Assembly: GCA_965230795.1 (NCBI GenBank)
Contig: OZ246020.1
Location: 1,736,001 to 1,800,000, forward strand
Origin: PZPK01 sp965230795
GTDB lineage: Bacteria > Pseudomonadota > Gammaproteobacteria > Pseudomonadales > Oleiphilaceae
DNA: 64,000 bases
Direction: 5' to 3'
The notes below the pieces were generated by a model. The model made no database searches. It saw only the letters and a program-made list of their open reading frames with translations, and was not told where the DNA came from. Positions 1-9,288 of this stretch are shown here, in pieces. The translations under genes and the position numbers were made by a program. How positions within the stretch are numbered: the stretch's first letter is position 1; each line of letters begins with the position of its first letter.

Positions 1-15
1 CAGTGATGAGGCATT

Positions 16-1350
16 ATGCAGCTACGTCATCGGGTTAATCGTATCTTTGCGCTGAGCACCCTTGGTGTTGCAATAGTGGTGTCATTGACGATATTTCTGG
101 GTCTCAACTGGATCACCGAGCAGCAGAACAGGAATGCCATGGAAGCACTCGAGCGAGCGCTGGAGAAAGAGGTGGTAAGCAAAACCCTGACGCATCTGTC
201 GACACTCAGTGACAATCTCTACGACCCGCTTTATTACCTCAATTTTGAAAAGATCGAGGACTTGCTGAAACCCACTGCCAGAAATTCTTCAACACGCTTC
301 ATCTTTTTGGTGGACGTTGACTGGAAGGTGTTACATGACGGTGAAGAGGTCGTGCTGAACAAGTCACTGGAGGATTTCGGTATATCCAATCCCGAGCCCG
401 ATAAACAGCTTGTCAGATTGGAAAACTACATTCAGTTTTCGGTTCCCGTCGCCAATGCAAGCCAGACCCTGGGGTACCTTGTCAGCGGACAGAATATGGA
501 TGTGCAAAGGGAATACTCCCAGAGCATTCAGGCAAGTTTCGAACGCAGCCGTTCCGAGTTTCAAACCCTGTTCCTGTTGATGACAGCTTTCGTCTTGCTG
601 GTGCTGCTGGTTCTGTCGATATTAATCAAGATGATGATGTCCCGATATCTGGTAAAGCCCGTCGACACAATGTCTCAGCAGGCCAGGCAGTTGGGAGAAG
701 GGGATCTTGATATTGAGATAGATATCCGGGGCGACGATGAAATCAATCAGCTGGCGGAATCTCTGGAACAAATGCGCTTGCGCTTGCAGGCCTCCATGGA
801 AACCGAGCGCCGTTTTGCCTATTACGACACGATTACAGACCTGCCCAATCGTTTGTCATTCAACATTGAACTTAACCGTGCCGTGAACGAGGGTAAGGAA
901 TTCGCGCTGCTGTTTCTGGATCTGGATGACTTCAAACAGGTGAATGATACCCTGGGACACGCAGCGGGAGACGTCTTGCTGGCCGCATTTGGAAATCGCA
1001 TGGTGAGCCGGTTATCGAGGGAACACGAGCTGATTGAACCACTGTATCGCATTGGTGGAGATGAGTTTGTACTGATTCTAAAGGGATCTCGCCAGCGTGA
1101 AGAGCTTGAGCACATTGCGGAAACCTGCCTAGATCTGGTGAAGGAGGGGTTTCATGTTGGTGAGCATCTGTGCCGGGTGGGAGTCAGCATTGGTCTGGCC
1201 ATTTATCCAGAGCATGGTGAAGACGCCGACACCCTGCTGCGCCATGCAGATATTGCCATGTATAAGGCAAAAAAATCCGGGAAACTTGGTTTTGCCGTTT
1301 ATAGCGATGAGGACGAACAGCGAAGTCAGGATCTGGGCAAATTCGGCTAA
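16..1350 (+). CDS. HAMP-GGDEF membrane diguanylate cyclase
   Basis: Probably makes cyclic di-GMP from two GTP at the inner membrane in response to an external signal. Visible parts are a membrane helix at residues about 12-34, a periplasmic sensor region to about 183, a second helix at about 184-206, a HAMP linker to about 262, and a C-terminal cyclase domain with an intact GGDEF at 347-351 and the preceding D-D-F-K substrate region near 302-307. The RxxD inhibitory site expected just before GGDEF is absent (the place reads ELIE), so product feedback may be weak. It stands alone, 90 bases before the next gene. The family call is safe; the sensed signal is unknown. Confidence 0.93.
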   Translation: MQLRHRVNRIFALSTLGVAIVVSLTIFLGLNWITEQQNRNAMEALERALEKEVVSKTLTHLSTLSDNLYDPLYYLNFEKIEDLLKPTARNSSTRFIFLVDVDWKVLHDGEEVVLNKSLEDFGISNPEPDKQLVRLENYIQFSVPVANASQTLGYLVSGQNMDVQREYSQSIQASFERSRSEFQTLFLLMTAFVLLVLLVLSILIKMMMSRYLVKPVDTMSQQARQLGEGDLDIEIDIRGDDEINQLAESLEQMRLRLQASMETERRFAYYDTITDLPNRLSFNIELNRAVNEGKEFALLFLDLDDFKQVNDTLGHAAGDVLLAAFGNRMVSRLSREHELIEPLYRIGGDEFVLILKGSRQREELEHIAETCLDLVKEGFHVGEHLCRVGVSIGLAIYPEHGEDADTLLRHADIAMYKAKKSGKLGFAVYSDEDEQRSQDLGKFG

Positions 1351-1440
1351 GCTCGAATGGGAGATGGCGCATCTTAACATGCCAGTCCTGCATACAATTC
1401 GATAGAATCGTCAGCAAATTGTCCCACTGGATCGTGAACC

Positions 1441-2427
1441 ATGCCCAAGATTACAGCGCTCGTGATTGCTACGGCGATCATCCTGACTCTTTCCCTGGCG
1501 AATGCCATTTTCCAACCCTTCCTTGAACTTCCGCAGCCGGCCCGTTTTGATTGTCTTCCCATTGAGACAGGGAAGGGCGAATGGTTTCAGTTGCCCGCGA
1601 AGCCAGAATCTGTGTTTGGTCTGGGCCTGAGCTATGCAAACCATATTCGTGAATCTGCCGGCATCTACCAACCCGGGAAAGCGCCACCGGTGTTTATCAA
1701 ATCTCACGGTAGTTTGAATACCGGAGACGCTGTTCACATGCCCGACAAACAGGAACTCGTGCAACAGCTGGCAAGCATGGATGAGGGCTTTGCCAAACAG
1801 GTTAGTGAACAGTTTGAACATCTTCCGCCGCTGCTGGATTATGAAGTGGAGATGGGCATGGTACTGATGGAAGACCTGGATTCGAGCCGTATGGGCGATC
1901 CCGATTACGTTCCCAGACTGGGTTTTTTTGTTGCTAACGATATGACCGCACGAACGCTTATTCTGGCGAATAAGAATGCGGACAGTCTCGACGCCTATCT
2001 GGGCCTGGCGAAAAGTTTGCCCGGATTTCTGCCTGTTAATAAACAGGTCTGGGTCCCAAACATAGCGACGGCTCGATCCCTGCCTTGCGTGGAATTGACG
2101 ACCCTGGTTAATGGCGAAGTTCGCCAGGCGCAACGCACTACTGACCTGATTTATACCCCCAGGGAAATGCTGCAGTTCGTGGTGGATCGTTACCCCGAAA
2201 TTGCTCTTAAGCAGGGCGATATGGTGATTACCGGAACGCCGTCAGGGATAGCGCTGCAGGTTCCTGCATGGAAACAGCGACTGGGGCAGCTACTGGGCTT
2301 TGATCGGGAGCGCAAGATGGAGATTGTGATTGGTGCAAATGCCGACAATCCCCGTTTTCTTGCAGTGGGTGATGTGGTGACCGTGGCCGCAGAGGGTCTG
2401 GGTGAAAAAACAATCGTTGTACGCTGA
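1441..2427 (+). CDS. Fumarylacetoacetate hydrolase family protein with N-terminal membrane anchor
   Basis: The C-terminal two thirds match the fumarylacetoacetase fold, a metal-dependent C-C hydrolase/decarboxylase/isomerase superfamily: acidic DYEVEMG stretch near residue 134, NDMTAR near 167, and the TGTPSGIALQVP motif near 264. The N-terminus carries a hydrophobic helix (residues about 4-22), unusual because most relatives are cytosolic; it could be a signal or an anchor. The substrate is not deducible: the family covers catechol meta-cleavage products, acylpyruvates and oxaloacetate. There is no partner pathway gene beside it. The next gene is convergent. Confidence 0.85.
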   Translation: MPKITALVIATAIILTLSLANAIFQPFLELPQPARFDCLPIETGKGEWFQLPAKPESVFGLGLSYANHIRESAGIYQPGKAPPVFIKSHGSLNTGDAVHMPDKQELVQQLASMDEGFAKQVSEQFEHLPPLLDYEVEMGMVLMEDLDSSRMGDPDYVPRLGFFVANDMTARTLILANKNADSLDAYLGLAKSLPGFLPVNKQVWVPNIATARSLPCVELTTLVNGEVRQAQRTTDLIYTPREMLQFVVDRYPEIALKQGDMVITGTPSGIALQVPAWKQRLGQLLGFDRERKMEIVIGANADNPRFLAVGDVVTVAAEGLGEKTIVVR

Positions 2428-2440
2428 GGAGCTGGCTTAT

Positions 2441-2473
2441 CTTTTAAGCGCGCGTGAATGCCGCTTTTAAAAG
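2441..2473. terminator. Imperfect hairpin between convergent genes
   Basis: CTTTTAAGCG at 2441-2450 pairs imperfectly with CGCTTTTAAAAG at 2462-2473. It sits in the 53-base gap between convergent stops, where a bidirectional terminator is expected. There is no clean U-run, so the call is weak. Confidence 0.3.
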
Positions 2474-2480
2474 CAGGGCG

Positions 2481-2981
2481 CTACTCGTCTATGAGTGAAA
2501 CGGAATCGCCGACATTAATAGTGCCATCATTGAGGATGCGCGCACAGATGCCGCCGTGGCCCAGCATCGCAGCGACTGCTCCCCGGCCCAGGGCCTGTTC
2601 CATACGACCACAGGGATGACACTGCGCTGTTGCCTCAAATGTCACCTCGCCAACCTTGAATCGGCGATGGCGCAGGGCCATCAGATTAATGCCCGAGACC
2701 ACCAGATTTCGTCTCAACAGTTCTGGGGCAACTGGGGGCTGTTGCTTCATCAGATGAGCGATGGTGATCAAGTGTTCCTGGTTAATCAGTGTGACCTGTC
2801 TGGCGGAACCCGGAGTTTTGTCACAGCGATGATCGCCCGCGAGGCCAAGCCCGGTTCTGGCTTCAACAGTATCCAGACTCCGCATTGGCGCTTTCCGCGC
2901 AGGCCGGATGCCGATCCACTCCAGTTTCCCGGGTGAGGTATTCTTCAGGTGCCTGGCCAGTAAACGTCCAACAGCATGCAT
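2481..2981 (-). CDS. MOSC domain-containing protein
   Basis: About 166 residues that look like a stand-alone MOSC (molybdenum cofactor sulfurase C-terminal) domain: GDHRCDK, the QVTLINQEHL block, RRNLVVSG, and the conserved cysteine in CHPCGRME. Relatives bind sulfur or molybdopterin and act in sulfur transfer or detoxification. The start at 2981 was chosen because GAGG lies 8 bases upstream; the longer open frame to 3128 has an atypical N-terminal extension. No molybdenum-enzyme gene is nearby, so the partner is unknown. Confidence 0.85.
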   Translation of the reverse strand: MHAVGRLLARHLKNTSPGKLEWIGIRPARKAPMRSLDTVEARTGLGLAGDHRCDKTPGSARQVTLINQEHLITIAHLMKQQPPVAPELLRRNLVVSGINLMALRHRRFKVGEVTFEATAQCHPCGRMEQALGRGAVAAMLGHGGICARILNDGTINVGDSVSLIDE

Positions 2982-3171
2982 GGTATTTTCCTCGATCTTT
3001 CCGTGTTTGAATGAACAAAGCCTGGCAAAGTTCGATAACATCGCTGGAACACATTGTCTCAGTATTAGGGCTGCTAAGACGAGCTTGCTTTCTGGCTTTG
3101 ATCGCACCCGCCATCGTATTCTAAGCACTTTTTTGGAAGTCTAAGTAAAAGCAAAAGCAGAAGGGGGATTG

Positions 3172-3954
3172 ATGAGCAGGGCCTTTTTTCATCTGGAAGC
3201 AGAGCGTTGGTTTGTCGGTAATGATGCAGCTCGTGGTCCTTGGGACGAGAACGCCTGCCATGCCGGGCCCGTCACCGGTATTATTGCCCGCGCCCTGGAA
3301 CAGGAAGTGGTCGATAAACAGCTGTTGCGCCTCAACGTTGAGATCCTGAAACCTGTGCCCATGTCCGGTTTCGAGGTGAAAGTGGAGCTTAGAAAGGAAG
3401 GGCGCATGATCACCGCGCTAAATGCTCAGGTACTGGATCTCTCCGCAAACCTGATTGCCCTGGCGAACAGCCTCCATGCCACCCTGATCGAAGCTGGAGA
3501 GTTACCTTCGGCACCCACTGATGTACCCGTGTTTGAAGACTCGCTCCCCGGTGATTTTCCCATCAAAGAAGCCCAGCATGATCGCCCATTTTTCTCCAGC
3601 GGAATCGAGGTGCGTTATCCTCCCGGAGAAAGTTCGAATCCGGGTCCGACGACGGTATGGATGCGCACGATTCCTCTTTTGGAGAGTGAAGCGCCCAGCC
3701 CTTTTCAGCGTCTGTGTCCTTTGGCTGATTGTGGGAATGGTATTTCCCGCAATCAGGAAGTCAGTGATGCGAACTTCCTCAATCCCGACCTGAGTATCGT
3801 CATGTTCCGCGCGCCAGAGTCTGAATGGCTGGCATCGCAAGCCCGATCCTTCTGGGAACCGACGGGGCTGGGCGCCACGGATGCCACGCTCTTTGATACC
3901 CGGGGCCCTATTGCATGCGCCTCGCAATCGTTGCTGGTCGCACCGGTTGAGTGA
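3172..3954 (+). CDS. Acyl-CoA thioesterase-like (double hotdog) protein
   Basis: About 260 residues resembling the TesB-like thioesterase superfamily. The N-terminal half has GPWDENACHAGPVTG followed by RLNVEILKPVPM, the usual first hotdog; the C-terminal half has a second hotdog around LNPDLSIVMFR, with the run DTRGPIACASQSLLV at the end. It would hydrolyse acyl-CoAs or bind acyl groups in the cytosol. ATG 3172 follows a GGGGG stretch by 4 bases; TTG 3169 is also possible. Lipid-handling genes elsewhere in the window fit this role, but the substrate is not predictable. Confidence 0.75.
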   Translation: MSRAFFHLEAERWFVGNDAARGPWDENACHAGPVTGIIARALEQEVVDKQLLRLNVEILKPVPMSGFEVKVELRKEGRMITALNAQVLDLSANLIALANSLHATLIEAGELPSAPTDVPVFEDSLPGDFPIKEAQHDRPFFSSGIEVRYPPGESSNPGPTTVWMRTIPLLESEAPSPFQRLCPLADCGNGISRNQEVSDANFLNPDLSIVMFRAPESEWLASQARSFWEPTGLGATDATLFDTRGPIACASQSLLVAPVE

Positions 3955-4310
3955 TAGATGATAAGGGCCAAACCTTCGGGATAAATGCGATAGTCTGCAT
4001 CAGTTTTGTGCGGCGTGATTCGCTATAGTGCCAGGTTCTGCGCCTTAATAGTGCCATTTCTCATGCGTTTGAAATAGTTGATGAGAAACTCAATTTTTTA
4101 TTTGAACTATCCAAATTTATCACTAATGCTTGATATGACCCTACCGCCATTTTCCTTTGTGGCACTGGTAGCACGGTTCACGTAATTTTCTCCGGATTGG
4201 GGCGCGTTGTCACAGAACGTGCTCGCGCAGTCATTCCATCTGATATCACCTGTTCAAAGTGTCTGAGCTGGCTGAGAATGCTCGTAAGTGATAACAAGGA
4301 AATGAGGAAT
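3955..4310. other. Intergenic region upstream of the chemoreceptor
   Basis: About 350 bases without a convincing gene, AT-rich around 4090-4130. The chemoreceptor frame stays open back to a TTG at 4197, but that extension (KCLSWLRMLV and similar) is not receptor-like. The promoter probably lies here; no operator or terminator could be singled out. Confidence 0.4.
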
Positions 4311-6311
4311 ATGATGGGAATAGTCCAAAACCTTCGGGTCTCTCAGGCCCTGCTCCTGGTATCGATACCCCCTTTAGTTATTGCCTTGATTGGATTTGGT
4401 CTGTATTTCAATGACCAGATAGACAAACTGCATTCGGCCAGATTGTCCAATGACGTCGTGGAATTCGCTGCGGCTTTGGATGGTCTGGCGCATAATCACG
4501 CGGTGGAGCGTGGCTTGAGTGCAGGCTATCTTGGATCTGGTGGAAGCAAGGGGAAAGACAAGCTGACTGATCAACGATCGCGTGCGGATATCGCCGAAGA
4601 CTATCTGCGCGGCTTCAGTAGTTATGAGTTTGAAGAAATTTCCGATAGCCAGAAAAAACAGATTTTGAATCCGATTCTGGAAAAGTTGAGCGAGAAGAAT
4701 ACGCTTCGCAAAAAGGTCGATGATTTATCAGCCGGGGGGGCTTCATTCGCCTATTACTCAGATCTGAATCGTATGGCGCTTAACGGCATCGAGCAGCTCG
4801 TGTTGTTGGGCAATGACAGGGAAGTGAAAAACCGGCTGAACGCGCTGATTGCTTTACTGTGGATGAAGGAAAGGGCCGGGCAAATAAGAGGCATGTTGAA
4901 TGGAATTTTTGCAACACAGAAAACCTCAGCGGCCAAATTTCACGCAATTCATGGATTTGCAGTCGACCAGGAAAGGTGGATGGCGATTTTTGAGGATTTT
5001 GCACCAGTTGGAGCCCGGCAAAGCTTGAACGAACTCGTAAAGCAATCCCATTGGCCAGAAGTTGAACGCGTGACCAACGCGTTTTTGGCGATTGATGACC
5101 TGAGCGCCGCCGTGAGCATCCGTACTTCCCGTCCCTGGTTCGATCTGGCAACAGCCAGAATTGGTGACATTAAAAAGGTTTCTGACCAATTGGCTGTTGA
5201 GGTTAACCAGATTGCACAGGAAGGCCACGATTCCCTTGTCCAGATTATGGTAACGGAAGTGATTGTTGTTGGTGTGGTCGTCATCCTGGTTGTCGGACTC
5301 GTTGTGGTCATCAGGCATCAGGTAAGTGCAACGGTGCGTCAGGTACATCAGGCCTTGCAGCGGGTTGAAAACGACCTGGACATGACCACGCGAATCGAAG
5401 ATGTCGGCAGGGGGGAAATTGGCGAAGTGGCATCGGCCGTAAACAACCACCTCGAACATATCAATATTATGTTTGCCCGCTTGCGTGGGATTTCGCGGGA
5501 GGTGGGCGAATCCCTGGCGGCGATTGAGGGCGGGATGGAAACTGTCGCGGATAATACGCGCCAGCAGTCCGAGCGCTATGAGCAAATCGCCACCTCTACA
5601 AGTGAAATGTCCAGCAGTATCGAAGAAATTGCAGGAAACATGGAACGTGCGCACGCCAAAATTCAGGATTCGGCCGATAAATCCGAAACATCGAAATCGA
5701 TTCTGCAGGCCATGGATCAATCCATTGAGAACCTGCGTGGTGGTGTAGCAGAAACCAAAACCAACATTGAGCGTTTGGTAGGCGATGCCGAGGCAATTAC
5801 CGGTATTTTGGATTCCATAACCGGGATCGCAGAGCAGACCAATTTATTGGCACTCAATGCTGCAATCGAAGCAGCCAGAGCCGGTGAGCAGGGCAGGGGC
5901 TTTGCCGTTGTCGCAGATGAAGTCCGCTCATTGGCGCAAAAAACACAGGAAGCGACCGACAATATCCGAGGCATGTTGGATCAGTTAAATAACAGTAGTC
6001 GAGACGCATTGGGGTCCATGACCAGCAGTGAGACACTGACCGCCAATACGAGGGAAGCTGTCCAGGAGAACAACTCACATCTACAGCAGATATTTGAATC
6101 ATTGAATGAGGCCCTGTCCATGACTACACAAGTGGCGACGGCGACGCAAGAGCAGACGGCGGTGATGTCAGGCATCGAAGAAAATGTCCTGCAGATCTCG
6201 GAGTACACCGAGAGCACCAAAACAGAAGCTTCAAGAACGGTTGAGAATACGCGCAATATGGCGACGCAGTTCCAGCGTCTGGATCAGGACCTGCAAAAAT
6301 TCAAGGTTTGA
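4311..6311 (+). CDS. Methyl-accepting chemotaxis protein with NIT sensor domain
   Basis: Inner-membrane chemoreceptor. After the first membrane helix comes a long periplasmic helical domain with the AVERGLSAGYLGSGG motif, typical of NIT (nitrate/nitrite-sensing) domains. A second helix (VVGVVVILVVGLVVVI) and a HAMP domain follow, then a signalling domain with the hairpin-tip signature EQTNLLALNAAIEAARAGE. It should feed CheA/CheW and bias flagellar or pilus motility. Start: ATG 4311 or 4314, both behind AAGGA/GAGGA; earlier in-frame starts lack a ribosome site. Ligand inferred only from the NIT family, where nitrate/nitrite binding is established for some members. No che genes lie nearby. Confidence 0.9.
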   Translation: MMGIVQNLRVSQALLLVSIPPLVIALIGFGLYFNDQIDKLHSARLSNDVVEFAAALDGLAHNHAVERGLSAGYLGSGGSKGKDKLTDQRSRADIAEDYLRGFSSYEFEEISDSQKKQILNPILEKLSEKNTLRKKVDDLSAGGASFAYYSDLNRMALNGIEQLVLLGNDREVKNRLNALIALLWMKERAGQIRGMLNGIFATQKTSAAKFHAIHGFAVDQERWMAIFEDFAPVGARQSLNELVKQSHWPEVERVTNAFLAIDDLSAAVSIRTSRPWFDLATARIGDIKKVSDQLAVEVNQIAQEGHDSLVQIMVTEVIVVGVVVILVVGLVVVIRHQVSATVRQVHQALQRVENDLDMTTRIEDVGRGEIGEVASAVNNHLEHINIMFARLRGISREVGESLAAIEGGMETVADNTRQQSERYEQIATSTSEMSSSIEEIAGNMERAHAKIQDSADKSETSKSILQAMDQSIENLRGGVAETKTNIERLVGDAEAITGILDSITGIAEQTNLLALNAAIEAARAGEQGRGFAVVADEVRSLAQKTQEATDNIRGMLDQLNNSSRDALGSMTSSETLTANTREAVQENNSHLQQIFESLNEALSMTTQVATATQEQTAVMSGIEENVLQISEYTESTKTEASRTVENTRNMATQFQRLDQDLQKFKV

Positions 6312-6315
6312 GTTT

Positions 6316-7047
6316 TTAATTCAACTGATAGACCAGGGTAACGGAACTTTCCCGGTCAGTTTTTTCCACACCCGGTGCGACATCGGAATTGTGCTTGAGG
6401 CTGTAGCCCAATTTCATGCTTAGGCTGCCATTGATCTGGCTGGCCAATGAAACCTTGAAGCGGGTAATGGTATTGCTGTCGCCATATTCGCTGGAAAGGC
6501 TTTGTTCCAGTTGTGAGCTTTCGGAAAGTTTCCAGCTGAACTTTTCCATGGCGCGAACCACAGCATCCTCTTCCTTATCACCGGGATCACCTTCGCTAAC
6601 CCGATAACCTGGCGCCAGTTCCAGTCGCAGTTTATGAATGTCGGTGTTGATGACTTTGTAACCGGCACCGAGCGTCCACGACGCCTGATAGTCATAACCA
6701 CTAAAGCGGTCTTTCTCCCAATTCAGATTGGAGAGCAGGTAAGTGCGTTCACTCAACGAATAGTCAGACTGTAGCTCGGCCGAGTATTTCTCTGCGGCCC
6801 GTTCATCATTTTGCGAGCTGTTCAGTGCCTCCAGCGCTACCAGATGCTCCCAGAGTTTGTAGGTGGTTTTGCTTTCAAATTTGCTGATCAGCGTTTCCGA
6901 ATCCGAATTGCCGGATGTCAGCAGATAGCCAAGTTCGGCTGAGGCCTCCCAGTCAACACCTTGCCCGGCTTCATTGGCGAGCACGCCGGTGCAGCTGGTG
7001 AGAGCGAGTATGCTGGCCAGTAATCTGGTTTTCACTGTTTGTCTCAT
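6316..7047 (-). CDS. DUF481 outer-membrane beta-barrel protein
   Basis: About 243 residues with a signal peptide (RLLASILALTSCTGVLA, cleavage near ANEA), then alternating amphipathic strands typical of the DUF481/YdiY family of salt-induced outer-membrane proteins: GYLLTSGNSDSETL, LVALEALNS, YLLSNLNWEKDRFSGYDYQ, and a C-terminal SVTLVYQLN ending like a barrel beta-signal. Start at 7047 follows GGAGAA by 7 bases; the longer frame to 7212 is not signal-like. It converges on the chemoreceptor with only four bases between stops. Function of the family is poorly known. Confidence 0.88.
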   Translation of the reverse strand: MRQTVKTRLLASILALTSCTGVLANEAGQGVDWEASAELGYLLTSGNSDSETLISKFESKTTYKLWEHLVALEALNSSQNDERAAEKYSAELQSDYSLSERTYLLSNLNWEKDRFSGYDYQASWTLGAGYKVINTDIHKLRLELAPGYRVSEGDPGDKEEDAVVRAMEKFSWKLSESSQLEQSLSSEYGDSNTITRFKVSLASQINGSLSMKLGYSLKHNSDVAPGVEKTDRESSVTLVYQLN

Positions 7048-7211
7048 CGATATGTTCTCCATTGCGAGCCCCACGAAAGTTCGTTGTGCCCCAAAATGTC
7101 GCAGATTGTCACGATTCAGCGAAGCCATGACGCTAGTATCCGTTGCTATGCATGGGACGGGCCAGGCCGGCGGTTTCGTATCTGTGCGCACACATTTCCG
7201 CAATAAAAACA

Positions 7212-7985
7212 ATGATCGAGGAGAAACTAAGCGCCATGTTGGACACCTTAATAGCCTGGTATCAGGAACCGATGCTGATCAAATTCCCTGTATACACAAT
7301 GTTGATCAGTGTGGGCGCATTCCTGCTCATTGCCCTGCCGTGGACCCTGTTGGCATGGATAGATCCGGCCTGGGCCCGGCCCTATAAAACCCAGGACAAG
7401 CCCTTTGATGTGGAGCAGTATCTGGGCAAAAATCTCTGGTTGATCGCGAAAAACTCGACCATCGTGTTAGCCATCTTTTTACTGGCCTGGCCACTGGTTC
7501 GACTAACCGGAATTCATGACGGGCCGCTGCCTCCCTGGCATACCTTCGTCTGGCAAATCGTGTTGTTTTTTATTCTTGATGACTTCCTTTACTACTGGAT
7601 GCACAGGGGGATGCACGAGAACAAGTGGTTGTTGAAAAACGTGCATTCGGTGCATCATCAGATACGTCATCCATCTGCCATTGCAGGTAACTACTTTCAC
7701 TGGATTGAATTGCTGTTCACGGCTGGCCTGGTGCTGGTTGGACCGGTCTTGTTATCCAGTCATATTGCAGTGGTATACGTTTGGTTGGTTCTGCGGCAGT
7801 GGCAAGCCGTTGATGGCCATACCGGATATCAGGTGGGCTGGAACCCACTGAGCTGGTTACCGTTTTACCATGGCGCAAAATTTCATGATTTACACCATGA
7901 AACCTACAAGGGAAACTATGCGGGATTCTTTCCCATCTGGGATAGGGTGTTTGGTACCGAAAGTCGACCTGGAGCCAACGCCTGA
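7212..7985 (+). CDS. Sterol desaturase / fatty acid hydroxylase family membrane protein
   Basis: Integral membrane di-iron oxygenase family. Histidine clusters are visible in order: HRGMH near residue 134, HSVHH near 148, and HDLHH near 231, between hydrophobic segments. The family hydroxylates or desaturates lipids with O2. The specific lipid is unknown; in Gammaproteobacteria relatives act on ornithine lipids, carotenoids and sterol-like molecules. Start is uncertain: ATG 7212 has no clear ribosome site, ATG 7236 has GAGGAG 12 bases upstream. It is divergent from the DUF481 gene and shares a promoter region of about 165 bases. Confidence 0.88.
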   Translation: MIEEKLSAMLDTLIAWYQEPMLIKFPVYTMLISVGAFLLIALPWTLLAWIDPAWARPYKTQDKPFDVEQYLGKNLWLIAKNSTIVLAIFLLAWPLVRLTGIHDGPLPPWHTFVWQIVLFFILDDFLYYWMHRGMHENKWLLKNVHSVHHQIRHPSAIAGNYFHWIELLFTAGLVLVGPVLLSSHIAVVYVWLVLRQWQAVDGHTGYQVGWNPLSWLPFYHGAKFHDLHHETYKGNYAGFFPIWDRVFGTESRPGANA

Positions 7986-8028
7986 ATTTCGATTTCAGAT
8001 GATGATATAAACAGGAGTGACGCGGGGC

Positions 8029-8901
8029 GTGAGGCAATTTGCAGGTAGCAGTCGCGGTCAGCTTATCGCTGCCTTTGGCATGATCGTGCTGAGTTTCGAC
8101 GCCTTGCTGATTCGACTGGCTGATACGGCTCCTGCCAACGCGAGCTTTTGGCGAGGCGCGTTGATCGCTTTTTCCCTGTGCGCCTATTTGACGCTCACCG
8201 GCGCGACGCAGGAGTTTCGTCTGCTACGTCAGCATTGGCAAAGTACCGCAATTATCTGTGGGCTTTATGGCATTAACACTCTGATGTTTGTGTTCTCGAT
8301 CAGCTACACCAAGGTGGCCAATACAGTCATTATTCTTAGTTGCACTCCGTTGTTTTCTGCCCTGTTCTCCTGGTGGATGCTGAAGGAACGGCCAGGCAAT
8401 CACACCTCGCTTGCCATGCTTTTCGCGGTGGCAGGAGTGGGAATTGTTTTTGCCGATGCTGCAGATTTCAGCGGCTGGGTAGGGAATGCGCTGGCATTGG
8501 TGTTGGCGATCTCGACAGCTTTGATGCTGACCTATTTGCGCGGGAAATCTGAGTTTCCACGTGTGTCTGCTGTGGCGGTATCCGGCCTGATATCTGCTTT
8601 GCTGGTGCTTCCTTTTGCGTCGCCCTTAGCGGTGTCGGGTACGAGCTTGATATGGCTGGCCATCATGGGGCTGATTCAAATGCCTGTCGCGTCGGTTTGC
8701 ATGTTTGTTGCGACCCGCTACATCACCTCGCCACAGGTTTCCTTGTTCCTGTTGTTGGAGACCGTACTTGCCCCCGTCTGGGTCTGGATAGCCGTGAATG
8801 AAACCCTGTCTGTGTATGCACTCTTCGGCGCAACGGTGGTGATCGTCACCATCGCGGCACATTCCTACTATGAAATGAAGTGTGTGACAGAAGGAGCCTG
8901 A
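8029..8901 (+). CDS. EamA/DMT-family transporter
   Basis: About 290 residues with ten predicted membrane helices in two repeated halves, the drug/metabolite transporter pattern. Examples are the GLYGINTLMFVFSISYTKVA segment in the first EamA repeat and YITSPQVSLFLLLETVLAPVW in the second. Likely exports a small metabolite or amino acid across the inner membrane. The start codon is GTG, either 8029 (AGGAG 11 bases upstream) or 8017 (AGGA immediately adjacent). Only 43 bases separate it from the preceding desaturase-family gene on the same strand, so the two may be co-transcribed. Confidence 0.88.
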   Translation: MRQFAGSSRGQLIAAFGMIVLSFDALLIRLADTAPANASFWRGALIAFSLCAYLTLTGATQEFRLLRQHWQSTAIICGLYGINTLMFVFSISYTKVANTVIILSCTPLFSALFSWWMLKERPGNHTSLAMLFAVAGVGIVFADAADFSGWVGNALALVLAISTALMLTYLRGKSEFPRVSAVAVSGLISALLVLPFASPLAVSGTSLIWLAIMGLIQMPVASVCMFVATRYITSPQVSLFLLLETVLAPVWVWIAVNETLSVYALFGATVVIVTIAAHSYYEMKCVTEGA

Positions 8902-8914
8902 GTTAGTTTGGTTG

Positions 8915-8940
8915 GGAAGTCGGAAGTCGGAAGTCGGAAG
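8915..8940 (+). repeat. Short GGAAGTC heptamer tandem repeat (about 3.7 copies)
   Basis: GGAAGTC is repeated at 8915, 8922 and 8929, with a partial GGAAG at 8936. It is a one-base variant of the larger heptamer array at 19463-19574 and, like it, sits just downstream of a coding region. Confidence 0.85.
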
Positions 8941-9288
8941 GAGCTCTTGCTTAGTTCAACGGAGTTCTCTTGTCGAGGCAACGCGAATTTCTTTGGGCCG
9001 ACTTTGCTAGATCGGTTGTTGGTGATAAGCGGACAATTACAAGAAGCCAGAATTTTCTGAATGACATCTGGATATTCAATACATGCGATAATCTGGACCT
9101 TGCCACCGAACTGGTCGCAGGTTTCGAGCTAAAAAGCCAGCCTCATGATACTGACATATTCATCAATAGTTCATAAAACAGTAATCACATAACACTTAAA
9201 CAGTGTGGCTTAATATTAAGCCTTTACTTAGCTTAGACTTTACCAAGCATGAGAAATAGTTGTTTCTTCAAAATAAAGGATGATTATT
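8941..9288. other. AT-rich intergenic region before the PEP-CTERM gene
   Basis: About 350 bases. A 68-codon open frame starting with TTG at 8970 has no ribosome site and no recognisable family, so it is not called a gene. The last 130 bases are strongly AT-rich and probably hold the promoter of the next gene. Confidence 0.4.

Noticed and set aside
1411..2133. 240-codon antisense open frame
   Set aside because: A shadow of the fumarylacetoacetase-fold gene; the plus-strand gene has all family motifs.
3502..3927. 141-codon minus-strand open frame
   Set aside because: A shadow of the thioesterase-like gene.
4926..5720. 264-codon antisense open frame
   Set aside because: It lies wholly inside the chemoreceptor gene on the opposite strand and shows no protein family features.
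8970..9176. Small 68-codon open frame
   Set aside because: TTG start without ribosome site, no recognisable family, located in an AT-rich gap.
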